From: Thalassotalea litorea | GTDB lineage: Bacteria > Pseudomonadota > Gammaproteobacteria > Enterobacterales > Alteromonadaceae | Length of the DNA: 64,000 bases | Reading direction: 5' to 3' | NCBI RefSeq assembly: GCF_005843925.1 | Contig: NZ_VCBC01000005.1 | Span: 186,001-250,000, forward strand | Shown here: positions 18,249 to 26,972 of the stretch, piece by piece | Layout: the number at the start of each line of letters is the position of its first letter | How positions within the stretch are numbered: position 1 is the stretch's first letter | Notes under the pieces: model-generated | Told to the model about the DNA's origin: nothing | Database searches by the model: none | What the model saw: the letters and a program-made list of their open reading frames with translations, nothing else | Program-made: the position numbers and the translations under genes

Positions 18249-19619
18249 ATGAGAGCTAAAACAAACGTTGCTTTATGCGCATTCATTACAACCACCCTGC
18301 TTTCCCCACTCGCGCCCACGTACGCGCAGCAATTAGCAAATGAGCAAGAATTAAAAGCGCAACAAACAACGTCCTCTTCGCCAAAAAACATCATCATGGT
18401 CATTGCCGATGGTATGGGCCCTGTCTATCCGGTGCTATATCGAAATTTCAAAGATGACCCGCAAACAAACGTCGTCGAAAAAACCGTGTTTGATCGACTG
18501 CTAGTCGGCTCTTCCTCAACTTACCCCCATAAAATGTCAGGTTACGTGACGGACTCTGCAGCAAGTGCGACGGCATTGGCAACCGGTGTAAAGACATATA
18601 ATGGTGCCATTGGGGTGGACATTAATAAATCGCCATTGTTAACCGTGCTAGAGTACGCAAAAATTCAGGGCAAGCGCACAGGCCTTGTTTCAACGTCGCA
18701 GATTGTCCATGCCAGCCCCGCTTCATACATCGCTAAAAATGAGAGTCGAAGAAACTACAACGAAATCGCCGATGATTTTTTCGATAATCGAGCCGAAGAA
18801 AAACTCATCGCCGATGTTATTATTGGCGGTGGAACACGCTATTTCAAACGCGATGATCGAGATTTGGTAAAAGAATTTACCGACTCAGGATATCTTTATA
18901 TTGATTCATATGAACAGCTTGAAACCCTAAATACAGGTTCCCAAACCAATGTATTAAGCCTATTGGCTGACATCGCTCTGCCGTCTGCTCTTGATTCCGA
19001 AATTGACTCGCGCTTATTAACCATGGGGAAAGTCGCAGTCGCCCAGTTGGAAAACGAAAAACACGGGTTTGTTTTGATAATTGAGGCAAGTCAGGTGGAC
19101 TGGGCCGGACATTCTAATGATATCGCCTATGCGATGGGCGAAATGGATGATTTAGCAAAAACCATGCGATTCTTTGAGGAATACGCCAATCAAACGCAAG
19201 ACACTCTTGTCGTATTAACCGCCGATCACAATACCGGAGGGGTTAGCATTGGTCGCGATGGTGAGTATAAATGGCAAGGAAAGTGGCTGAAAAATCTCAA
19301 GCAAAGCCCAAAAGCGATCGCTACAGCGATTGAAACCGATGATCTTGAAAAAGCTGAGGTCGAACATTTGCTTGGTTTTGATTTATCCAGCGATGAGTTT
19401 AAGAGCTTAATTAAAGCCGATGATGAAAAAGGCATTTATCAGGCGCTTAAATCCTTGTTGGATCTCAAAACCCATACCGGTTGGACAACCGGTGGTCACA
19501 CAGGTGTTGACGTTCCCGTTTATGCCATCGGCCCTGGCTCAGATAAATTTTCTGGCTTTCAGGACAATACCGATATTGGCAAAGAATTATTTCATCTTTT
19601 AAACGATAAGAAAGATTAA
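18249..19619 (+). CDS. phoA: Secreted alkaline phosphatase
   Basis: Phosphomonoesterase of 456 residues with signal peptide (cleavage near TYAQQ), acting in the periplasm. Alkaline-phosphatase superfamily motifs: VIADGMGP (metal Asp), GYVTDSAASATALATG (nucleophilic Ser), VHASPASY, EASQVDWAGH, VLTADHNTGG and TTGGHTGVDVPVYA (metal His). It follows deoC by 36 nt with AAGGA before the ATG and may be co-transcribed with the nucleoside genes, which would fit release of nucleosides from nucleotides. A phosphate-starvation role is the alternative; no Pho box was recognised. A bulged hairpin with T5 (19623-19649) probably ends the transcript. Confidence 0.88.
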   Translation: MRAKTNVALCAFITTTLLSPLAPTYAQQLANEQELKAQQTTSSSPKNIIMVIADGMGPVYPVLYRNFKDDPQTNVVEKTVFDRLLVGSSSTYPHKMSGYVTDSAASATALATGVKTYNGAIGVDINKSPLLTVLEYAKIQGKRTGLVSTSQIVHASPASYIAKNESRRNYNEIADDFFDNRAEEKLIADVIIGGGTRYFKRDDRDLVKEFTDSGYLYIDSYEQLETLNTGSQTNVLSLLADIALPSALDSEIDSRLLTMGKVAVAQLENEKHGFVLIIEASQVDWAGHSNDIAYAMGEMDDLAKTMRFFEEYANQTQDTLVVLTADHNTGGVSIGRDGEYKWQGKWLKNLKQSPKAIATAIETDDLEKAEVEHLLGFDLSSDEFKSLIKADDEKGIYQALKSLLDLKTHTGWTTGGHTGVDVPVYAIGPGSDKFSGFQDNTDIGKELFHLLNDKKD

Positions 19620-19622
19620 CAG

Positions 19623-19649
19623 GCGTAATCATTTAAAATGACGCTTTTT
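19623..19649 (+). terminator. Bulged hairpin terminator after the alkaline phosphatase
   Basis: GCG and TCATT pair with AATGA and CGC, with a three-base TAA bulge on the 5' side, followed by five T. It lies 4 nt after the stop codon. Confidence 0.5.
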
Positions 19650-19765
19650 GCGTTGATTGCTGAGTAGTAAAATTGTTGAATTCGAAATTCAGAGTTCAAT
19701 ATTCAAATTTAAAAATTCAGCAGCTAGCGCAACACTATCAATAAGCAACATAGTGTGCCTAATTG

Positions 19766-19953
19766 GTTACACTGAAGGTTGATATCTCACTCAATGTAAC
19801 TAAATAAGGACACACCTATGTGTGACTTTATGTGGGTAATTTAGTTAGATAGCGAGATTGTCTGATCATTGTTTAATGTCGCGACCTTTCTGGCTTTACG
19901 ACTATTAAAGGAAACAATTACAAATCAACTGCAAATAGAAATTGCCCCTTTAA
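19766..19953. other. Hairpin-rich non-coding stretch, possible small RNA or decayed mini-element
   Basis: No reading frame of note occurs between the phosphatase and nhaA (19620-20044). The stretch holds nested dyads: GTTACA/TGTAAC (19766, 19795), a perfect 9-bp pair TAACTAAAT/ATTTAGTTA (19797-19805, 19839-19847) enclosing CACAC/GTGTG (19811-19824), and TTAAAGG/CCTTTAA (19905-19911, 19947-19953). A strong plus-strand terminator follows at 19959. Since the phosphatase seems to have its own terminator, a separate transcript is possible; no promoter is assigned. Confidence 0.35.
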
Positions 19954-19958
19954 ATAGC

Positions 19959-19987
19959 AACGGGACCTTCAACGGTCCCGTTTTCTT
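19959..19987 (+). terminator. Rho-independent terminator
   Basis: Stem AACGGGACC / GGTCCCGTT with loop TTCAAC, followed by a T-rich run on the plus strand. It is about 340 nt downstream of the alkaline phosphatase stop and may end a non-coding transcript from this gap. On the minus strand no T-run follows, so it does not obviously serve nhaA. Confidence 0.8.
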
Positions 19988-20044
19988 TATCTTTTGTTTG
20001 TTTAACTCGCGTTGTTCATGACAACGCGCTTATCGTGACATACC

Positions 20045-21265
20045 TTACTTGCTTTGCTCTGGCGGCGCTTTTAATGAAATTTTCAACAGCACGAAGCCAA
20101 CAATACCGCTAAGTACCGAACCGACAATTATGCCAATTCGCTCATCGAAAAATTTGTCCATCCCGCCCATTTCAAAGGTCAGCGAACCAATAAACAAACT
20201 CATCGTAAAACCAATACCACAAAGCGCTGCAGTGCCATAAAGCGCGGTATAATTCATACCAGTCGGCAATCGCGTCCACCCTGCTTTGATAGCTAAATAA
20301 CAAAGCCCGAATACACCAACCTGCTTGCCCACAAATAATCCCAAGGCAATCCCTAAAGGAACACTGTGTAATAGCGCTTCTGTACCAACGCCAGTTAAAT
20401 TGATGCCAGCGTTTGCAAATGCGAATACCGGTAATACAAAAAAGGCGACGACCGAGTGTAGGTCATGTTCGAGACTCTTTAATGGTGAAAAGTTTTTCCG
20501 AGTTGCAGATTTTAACGGGATAAATAAGGCAACCAGAACACCGGACAATGTGGCATGAACACCGGATTTTAACAACGCAACCCACATGATCAGGCCAACC
20601 ATCATATACAAGCTTCGAGCTTCAACTTTATAGCGATTAAACAAATATAAAATCGGAATACAACAAGCCACAACGACAAGACTTACAAAGGATATATCGT
20701 CGGTGTAAAACATCGCGATAATAATAATGGCACCAATATCATCAAATATTGCAAGCGATGTTAAAAACACTTTTACGCTACTCGGCACTCGAGAGCCCAA
20801 TAGACTCAGTACCCCTAAAGCGAATGCAATGTCAGTTGCTGCGGGTATTGCCCACCCCTGACGCAACATTGGATCATCATAATTGAAATACACGTAAACC
20901 ATAGCAGGCACTAACATGCCGCCTACCGCACCGACGCCCGGTAAAATAATATTGCGCCGATCGCTTAATTCACCCTCAATCAACTCTCGTTTGAGCTCTA
21001 AACCAACGAGAAAGAAAAATACGGCCATTAACCCATCATTTATCCAAAGTAACAAAGGCTTAGCGACTTCTAAGGGCCCCACGATCACGGCAACTGGCGT
21101 ACTTAACAATAAATCGTAATAGACTCTAAGCTCGGTATTGGCAAACACCATTGCCAAAACTGCGGCGAACATTAAAATGATCCCGCCAGAGGATTCAAGC
21201 TTAAAAAAGCTTAAGATAAAATTTTCTTGATCTTGATTATTCGAATTTGTCGGTGCTTCATTCAT
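20045..21265 (-). CDS. nhaA: Na+/H+ antiporter NhaA
   Basis: Inner-membrane electrogenic sodium/proton antiporter of 406 residues with about twelve hydrophobic segments. Motifs include LKLESSGGIILM-like N-terminal sequence, INDGLMAVFFFLVGLELKRE, the unwound-helix region PAATDIAFALGV and the ion-binding aspartate pair in LAIFDDIGAIIIIA. Alternative roles are unlikely. It fits a sodium-rich marine habitat. It stands alone; no nhaR is adjacent. Confidence 0.95.
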   Translation of the reverse strand: MNEAPTNSNNQDQENFILSFFKLESSGGIILMFAAVLAMVFANTELRVYYDLLLSTPVAVIVGPLEVAKPLLLWINDGLMAVFFFLVGLELKRELIEGELSDRRNIILPGVGAVGGMLVPAMVYVYFNYDDPMLRQGWAIPAATDIAFALGVLSLLGSRVPSSVKVFLTSLAIFDDIGAIIIIAMFYTDDISFVSLVVVACCIPILYLFNRYKVEARSLYMMVGLIMWVALLKSGVHATLSGVLVALFIPLKSATRKNFSPLKSLEHDLHSVVAFFVLPVFAFANAGINLTGVGTEALLHSVPLGIALGLFVGKQVGVFGLCYLAIKAGWTRLPTGMNYTALYGTAALCGIGFTMSLFIGSLTFEMGGMDKFFDERIGIIVGSVLSGIVGFVLLKISLKAPPEQSK

Positions 21266-21629
21266 ACCTGACTCGTTAACTCCTTTCTACTTACGACTGG
21301 GTTGCAAATTTAGTCTCTTAATTGGCATTGCAACGGGCAAAAGCTTACATTATCGGCTATCAAAAACGCTTCAATAGGCGAACTTACAAGCTGATCTCTT
21401 TCCTATTTTATCATGGGTGCGGGATTCAAGGGTGTTTTTAGAAGCAATTATTGGCCCTTCTTGTAACGCTTTGTGTTGTTTTTAACACTTCACACAGATT
21501 TACCTCAAATAACGAGTCAAATAAATGCAACGATCACATTGAGCTTAATGTTGAACTTTATATTGAACTTAGTGTAGTGAATAAAACCTGCATTGGCTTG
21601 CTTGAAAACCGTTTGCTGCCGGACAAGAA
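21266..21629. other. Gap without recognisable gene
   Basis: Upstream of nhaA. A plus-strand frame (21451-21795) crosses it but has low-complexity, unconvincing sequence and runs antisense through a ridA remnant. No repeat, RNA gene or clear operator is seen. Confidence 0.4.
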
Positions 21630-21800
21630 TTATTTAATCTCACCGATACACTTCACTTCGACACAGGCGCCAACAGCCAATCCACTGGCGGCAAAAGCAC
21701 TTCGAGCCGGAAATGGCGAGTCAAATAATTCGCAATCCCCGGGATTAAGCGTCGCCCACTCGTTGATATCCGCAAGTATCACCGTCCTAAGCTGACAGAA
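21630..21800 (-). pseudogene. Decayed C-terminal fragment of a RidA/YjgF-family gene
   Basis: Minus-strand frame of 56 codons ending in TAA at 21630 reads RTVILADINEW, then FDSPFPARSAFAASGLAVG and ACVEVKCIGEIK. This matches the second half of RidA (2-iminobutanoate/2-iminopropanoate deaminase): the KTTVFLADMNDF-like helix, the PARS motif with its conserved Arg, and the final strand VEIEAIA. The frame is closed upstream by TAG, and no N-terminal half or start codon is found in the 180 bp upstream, so the gene is a truncated relic. A divergent insertion NPGDCEL replaces the usual NxVYxxFF. Confidence 0.65.
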
Positions 21801-21984
21801 CTAAGCTGCTATTTATCCTAACTGTTTCAGAGAAAGGTAAATAGAGCCCCAAGTTAGGGTTAATATCGAATAACGCCCAAGATCAACTAGGGACAGAGAA
21901 AGCCAAATAAATCAATTGTCAGAGCATTGAGCCTTAACAAGGTACCTTAGTCATTAAGGTGAATAATTTTGGTTCTCAACCAAC

Positions 21985-22593
21985 TTAATTGTCAGCATTC
22001 ATCGCTGTGTAGTTTGGTAACGCTTCAATTCTCGCGATCCAAGCCAGGATTGCAGGATATTGGTTAAGGTCAAATCCACCTTGTTCAGCGACATGTGTAT
22101 AGGCATATAACGAAATGTCTGCCAAAGTAAGGTCATCGCCAACGAGATATTTGGATTTGCTCAGTTGTTTTTCCATATGAGCAAGAGCCTTGTTTCCACC
22201 CTCTTGTTTTTGCAGGTATTCTTCTCGCCTATTCGCAGGCAATCCTAAATAAAAATTGATAAATCTGGCAACCGCAATATAGGGCTCATGGGAATACTGC
22301 TCAAAAAATTGCCATTGCAGCACTCGAGCTTTGCTTAAAGCATCCTTACCGGTAATGGCATGCTGATCAGCAATAAAATGTAAAATTGCGTTTGATTCGC
22401 TAATTACCTCACCATCCGCCGTTTCCAAAACAGGAATTTTTCCCAATGGATTTTTCTGCAAGAAGCTATCGCTTTGAGTGTCTTTATTAAGAATGTTTAA
22501 CTCAACCCAGCGCATGGGAACACCTAATAGCGATGCCAATAGCTGAATTTTATAGCAATTACCCGAAAGACTATCTCCATAAACCGTAAACAT
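21985..22593 (-). CDS. Glutathione S-transferase family protein
   Basis: Cytosolic GST of 202 residues. The N-terminal thioredoxin-like domain has VYGDSLSGNCYKIQLLA with a Ser in the usual catalytic position, KNPLGKIPVLE (cis-Pro) and the glutathione-binding ESNAILHFIA. The C-terminal helical domain carries YLVGDDLTLADISLYAY, the N-capping box. The ATG at 22593 is chosen because AGGAG lies 7 nt upstream and it is the natural N-terminus; the frame upstream is open but has no family similarity. Substrate unknown. The gap to 22894 holds nothing recognisable. Confidence 0.88.
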   Translation of the reverse strand: MFTVYGDSLSGNCYKIQLLASLLGVPMRWVELNILNKDTQSDSFLQKNPLGKIPVLETADGEVISESNAILHFIADQHAITGKDALSKARVLQWQFFEQYSHEPYIAVARFINFYLGLPANRREEYLQKQEGGNKALAHMEKQLSKSKYLVGDDLTLADISLYAYTHVAEQGGFDLNQYPAILAWIARIEALPNYTAMNADN

Positions 22594-22893
22594 TATAGCT
22601 CCTATTAAATTCGAATAATTGCGGATCTCAAACGACCATTCTCTGTGCTGTTTTAGCATATTGAGATGCATCGTTTTCACTAAAACAAAAACTATCTTAT
22701 CTGCCGAGAGACAAACAGTTAGAAACGCATAGTCCCTAAATGATAAATCAGTATTGCAATCATGGTTAGGGGCTATCAAAAAACGAAACAGGAAGTAAAT
22801 CCTGAACAAGCCATTTATTATCTTTAAATTGGCTTGCAAATCAAGATGTTTACGAGAAATAAAGCCAGGTTGATGCTGACTTAATAGCGGTGA

Positions 22894-23304
22894 TTAAGCT
22901 TCTTCAGAAATGAGAACGGCTGGGCGCTGCACGCGCACTGCAATGAGGTGAGAAATTGCGGTGAACAATATGATACCGATGGCATCTGCAATCACGTCTT
23001 CAATATCCATATTGCGAGTCGGTAAAAAGCCTTGACTAAACTCTTCAGCCAAAACAAAAACACTCACCAGCAGGGTTCCTAAATAAAGATTAAGTTTGCC
23101 AAAGACAAGGGTGCGGAATTTTAACGAGGCATTGGTAATTAAGGTAAGAAAGCCAAAGATAAAAAAATGGCCTAGCTTGTCACCATAGGGGGTTTGCGCG
23201 ACCCATTGAAATAACGCGTTATTATGCCCGATATTCGCCAGATAAATAACCCACAGCACAAAACCAAAAAATGCCAGAGCCAATAAAGACATAAATTTAT
23301 ACAA
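22894..23304 (-). CDS. VanZ-like membrane protein
   Basis: About 136 residues with four hydrophobic segments and the VanZ-family core DKLGHFFIFGFLTL, then AEEFSQGFLPTRNMDIEDVIADAIGI. VanZ-like proteins are small inner-membrane proteins; most have no proven function outside teicoplanin-resistance clusters. TTG at 23304 is preferred because AGAGG lies 7 nt before it; ATG 23292 is the alternative. A longer open frame upstream is not convincing. Confidence 0.75.
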   Translation of the reverse strand: MYKFMSLLALAFFGFVLWVIYLANIGHNNALFQWVAQTPYGDKLGHFFIFGFLTLITNASLKFRTLVFGKLNLYLGTLLVSVFVLAEEFSQGFLPTRNMDIEDVIADAIGIILFTAISHLIAVRVQRPAVLISEEA

Positions 23305-23501
23305 GACGCTACCTCTACATCTACTGAAATTGTATTGAAATATTCCAATGGCGAAACATTTGGAAAAGCGCAATCCTAGGGAATGTCCAAGCCGAATTGA
23401 ACGAAAATAAGTGTAACTGATGGACAATTCTCCGTCAGCTTTTGTTGCACTAGTTTTACAAATTTTTCAGGTAGCGTCTGTAGAGTAATTGATTAGGGCA
23501 T

Positions 23502-24083
23502 TTACCGTTCCATCAAAGTAAGCTTGCTGCCATTGCGTACGATGAATTTTCCTTCAGAATCGTCTAGGTATTTTACCTTTTTCTGGGAAAACAACTGATT
23601 CCCCTTTCGTTCCAGCCAATGTAAAACAAGGGCTTGACGCTCATCATCGAAAGATTCGCTTTGAAATTCAACGCGCCAGTGCTCATCATCTGTGATCTGA
23701 ACTTTGGTAATTATATAATCTAAGCTCTCACCTTGATTATCTCTAAAGTATGCTTCTGCCAATTTGCTTTCCTGCTCATTTAATGTGAGCAACTGGGTTG
23801 CATGGATCAGGTTTTCAGGATCTGTAAACGTCAGTTGGCGAATTAACGTCTCCTGATCAGAACTAAGGCTTGCCTCAACCGACATAGGAATGGAAAACCT
23901 CTGGCCACTTTGATAATCAAGATAATACAATTCACCACGCCATTTTCCTGTTGTTTGATGCAAAACCGAGGTTAGAGACGCTGATGAAGAAACCTCTACC
24001 GCCTGAGAAGCGACAGGAACATAAAATACGAATGCAATAAAAGATAAGAATATAAACAGCGAATTTTTACTGTTAAACCGCAT
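23502..24083 (-). CDS. Secreted protein of unknown function
   Basis: Protein of 193 residues with an N-terminal signal peptide (hydrophobic run FIFLSFIAFVFYV, cleavage near SQAVE). The mature part looks like a small beta-barrel or lipocalin-like fold: GKWRGELYYLDYQSG, LIRQLTFTDPENL, WRVEFQSESF, then basic C-terminus. No catalytic motif or family is recognised. It is monocistronic by spacing. Confidence 0.6.
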   Translation of the reverse strand: MRFNSKNSLFIFLSFIAFVFYVPVASQAVEVSSSASLTSVLHQTTGKWRGELYYLDYQSGQRFSIPMSVEASLSSDQETLIRQLTFTDPENLIHATQLLTLNEQESKLAEAYFRDNQGESLDYIITKVQITDDEHWRVEFQSESFDDERQALVLHWLERKGNQLFSQKKVKYLDDSEGKFIVRNGSKLTLMER

Positions 24084-24235
24084 GTTAGCCTCCTTTTAAA
24101 ATTTGGACGCTACAATTTTGTTTAGGTTTCTGGCTGAGCAAGCAACAACTTAAAACACGCCGAAACATCAAAACTGATACGCCCCGATAATCCTTTCATG
24201 GACTGCATACAGCTAATTAACTCATTACGGATACA

Positions 24236-24715
24236 TTATTGCGCCAGATCGAGTAATGCCTTTCCAGTAAGTCGATAACCAATCCATTCGTTTTGTGGTT
24301 TCGCTCCCAGACCATCATAAAAATCGATGGCAGGCTTATTCCAATCCAACACACTCCATTCAAATCGACCACAGTTAGTATCAAGTGCGATCCTGGCTAA
24401 ATGCCTTAATAACGCTTTGCCGCCACCATAACCGCGATATTCAGGAGTGATGTATAGGTCTTCCAGATACAAGCCTTGTTTTGCCAACCAGGTTGAGTAA
24501 TTAAAAAAATATACCGCAAACCCAATCGGTTCATTGTCATATTCACAGATCAAGGCGCGAGTCACCGTTCCTGGACCAAACAATGAAGATTTTATCGTTT
24601 CCTCACAAGCCTTTACCTCACTTTCCGCTTTTTCATAGCGAGCCAGTTCCGTAATGTATCTCAAGATCAATCCACTATCTTCAATACCAGCATTTCGAAT
24701 GTTTATTGACGACAC
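24236..24715 (-). CDS. GNAT N-acetyltransferase, diamine acetyltransferase-like
   Basis: About 159 residues of the GNAT fold. The order INIRNAG, RYEKAESEV, FNYSTWLAKQGLYLEDLYITPEYRGYGGGKALL (acetyl-CoA loop RGYGGG) and FEWSVLDWNKPAIDFYDGLGA resembles spermidine/spermine and thialysine N-acetyltransferases (SAT1/SAT2 type), so a small diamine or lysine-like amine is a plausible substrate. GTG 24715 is chosen for the GGAG ribosome site 5-6 nt upstream; an upstream ATG at 24787 adds residues without similarity. Confidence 0.82.
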   Translation of the reverse strand: MSSINIRNAGIEDSGLILRYITELARYEKAESEVKACEETIKSSLFGPGTVTRALICEYDNEPIGFAVYFFNYSTWLAKQGLYLEDLYITPEYRGYGGGKALLRHLARIALDTNCGRFEWSVLDWNKPAIDFYDGLGAKPQNEWIGYRLTGKALLDLAQ

Positions 24716-25118
24716 AATCTCTCCAGAGTTTGCAAATAATGATAAAAACCGTCGAACTGACTGCAAAAAGCAAGTGAATACATGCAAGTATAGTCGACGA
24801 AAAGAATAGTAAAAGGTGAGTTGAGATAACCAGTGAATCGATTACGTATGGTTGCACTCACAGCCATACGCGGTCATTAAATATTGACTCCGCCAAAAAT
24901 AGAACATCGTCAACGATAAAGCTATTTGCATTAGTACATCCTGTGTGCGTATCTTGCCTGAAGTCAGGACCTGCATTGATGAAAAAATTTAACACGGATT
25001 ACCGGTTGCCAGTTTCGAAATGTACCCGACAGCGAAGCTACAACCATTCAAATTGCTTAAATAGTCTTGCACTAATGTGAAGACAACGCATCGAATGATA
25101 TTCTCTGCAGTGCAGGCG
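24716..25118. other. Gap without recognisable gene
   Basis: About 400 bp between the symporter gene (ending at 25119 on the minus strand) and the GNAT start. It contains the GNAT ribosome site at its left edge. No reading frame, hairpin terminator or repeat stands out. Confidence 0.4.
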
Positions 25119-26093
25119 CTAATTTTTCTTGGTTGACACATCCCCTTGAATATCTTCTTCTATGGAGCGATGCTTATCGGCGGTTTTTCGCCATAAAGAT
25201 GCCAATATCGAACCATTAACGTTCATCGTCGGACCGAAGACCGCTGGAGCGATCCCCATGGTCGCTACACGACCCATTTCCACCGCGATCCCCGATGCTA
25301 ACCCTGAGTTTTGCATACCCACTTCAAACGCGATTGCTCGAGCAGACGCTTCGTCCATACGAACCAATTTAGCGACGAAATATCCTAATCCTAAACCTAG
25401 GATATTTTGCAGTGCCACAATGCCAATGAGTGCAAAACCTAAAGTGATTAAATTGTCACGTCCCGCGCCGGTAATTATGGCAATGATCACCACAATGCCG
25501 ACCATGGAAACTAGTGGCATGGTTTTATCAATCATAGGAAATTTGCCGTGTAGAAAATGATTAAAGACAAGACCCGCGACGACCGGCAAGATGACGATTT
25601 TAGTAATACTCCAAAACATCGCTACCGCATCAATTGGAATATATTCTCCCGCTAACCAAGACATTAAAACAGGGGTGACAAACGGCGCGAGTAATGTAGA
25701 AAATGCCGTTAATGATAAGGATAACGCTAAATTCGCGCCGGAAATATATGCCATAACATTGGACGCCAATCCGCCGGGTGCACAGCCAACAAGAATGATC
25801 CCAGCAGCAATTTCAGGAGGCAGGCCTGATAAGGTCGCTAACGACATGCCGATAAACGGCATAATGGAATATTGGCAAATTAACCCTACCGCAATGCTTT
25901 TCGGCATTTTTACAACGCGAACAAAATCGGCCACACCTACCGACGTTCCCATACCAAACATGATGATCATCAATAATGGTACGATAAGACCTGTCAGTTT
26001 GTAGTCTCCCACTTGTTGGAATGCGCCGGGAAACGCTAATGCGATGGCAACGATAATGAAAATTGATAAGGTAAATGCAGTATTTTTTAACAT
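25119..26093 (-). CDS. Bile acid:sodium symporter (BASS) family transporter
   Basis: Inner-membrane protein of 324 residues with about ten hydrophobic segments. BASS-family motifs are MFGMGTSVGVADF, GIILVGCAPGGLASNVMAYISGAN and EVGMQNSGLASGIAVEMG, the last two forming the sodium-binding crossover region. Bacterial members move pantoate, pyruvate, keto-acids or sulfonated compounds with sodium; the substrate here is not predictable. A short hydrophilic tail follows the last helix. Flanking genes are unrelated. Confidence 0.88.
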   Translation of the reverse strand: MLKNTAFTLSIFIIVAIALAFPGAFQQVGDYKLTGLIVPLLMIIMFGMGTSVGVADFVRVVKMPKSIAVGLICQYSIMPFIGMSLATLSGLPPEIAAGIILVGCAPGGLASNVMAYISGANLALSLSLTAFSTLLAPFVTPVLMSWLAGEYIPIDAVAMFWSITKIVILPVVAGLVFNHFLHGKFPMIDKTMPLVSMVGIVVIIAIITGAGRDNLITLGFALIGIVALQNILGLGLGYFVAKLVRMDEASARAIAFEVGMQNSGLASGIAVEMGRVATMGIAPAVFGPTMNVNGSILASLWRKTADKHRSIEEDIQGDVSTKKN

Positions 26094-26231
26094 CGTATTT
26101 TCCAGTAATTGTTATTCTAATGGGCTCAGAGTCATATTTGATTAAGGGATAATATATTGTTTTCTTGAGGTTTAGTCTTTCGATAATTGACTCTGATCAG
26201 ATGATTTTTATTTGCTGTTACTCAAATCAAC

Positions 26232-26945
26232 TCAAATCAATCCTTGCAAATACATCTTTCGAATTTCAGATTCGTGCTTTTCAATGGCATAGCGGAGCAT
26301 GGTTCTTGGCATTTGCTGGTAATGGGCGTTTAAATAGGTGTCCAGAACCTCACGGTCATGTCGGAAAATCTCCCGCAACATCCAACCACAGGCCTTGTGC
26401 ATCAGATCTTCTTGATCATTAAGCAACATGGTGGCGAGTTTCATCGTGGGTTCAAAGTTCTGCTTCTTGATAAAGGCCAATGTAGATATCACCGCAACCC
26501 TGCGAGTCCATAAATCATCAGACTCGGCGAATTGATAGAGCATGGATTTGTCGCGATTTAATAAGTAATGACCGAGAATATGATGGGCAGAGCTGTCGAC
26601 GAGATCCCAGTTATTCACCCAGGTTAGATGATCAAGATAAAAATCCACCAACATCGTTTGCTCGCTTTCGGTTTTGGCTGATTGATACTTCTTCACCAAA
26701 ATAAAAAGCGCTAACAATCGGATCTCGTGATACTGGCATTGCTGTAATTTACCCAACTCTTCCAGCTCAACCCCTTTGTATTGGAGAACGAGTTTTCTTA
26801 AGCTTGGCACGCGAATACCAACAAAGATATCCCCTTCCCCGTATTCGCCTTTGCCGGTTTTAAAGAAACGCTGTGACTGTTGAGCGATATCAGGATCGCC
26901 CATGGCAAGCACGTCCGATTCAATCTGTTTCGCGGTTATTGTCAC
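26232..26945 (-). CDS. DNA alkylation repair protein, AlkD family
   Basis: HEAT-like repeat protein of 237 residues. The segments GKGEYGEGDIFVGIRVPSLRKL, WVNNWDLVDSSAHHILG and WTRRVAVISTLAF match the AlkD/AlkC-like family; AlkD excises bulky or cationic alkylated bases by wrapping the DNA with helical repeats. The WDxVD and RR motifs line the binding groove in AlkD. Activity is inferred from family. It starts 27 nt after the metC stop and may share its transcript. Confidence 0.85.
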   Translation of the reverse strand: MTITAKQIESDVLAMGDPDIAQQSQRFFKTGKGEYGEGDIFVGIRVPSLRKLVLQYKGVELEELGKLQQCQYHEIRLLALFILVKKYQSAKTESEQTMLVDFYLDHLTWVNNWDLVDSSAHHILGHYLLNRDKSMLYQFAESDDLWTRRVAVISTLAFIKKQNFEPTMKLATMLLNDQEDLMHKACGWMLREIFRHDREVLDTYLNAHYQQMPRTMLRYAIEKHESEIRKMYLQGLI

Positions 26946-26972
26946 ACTTACACCTTAAACCTTAAGCATCAG

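Noticed and set aside
21451..21795. Plus-strand frame of 114 codons
   Set aside because: Unconvincing composition, no family similarity, and antisense to a recognisable ridA relic on the minus strand.
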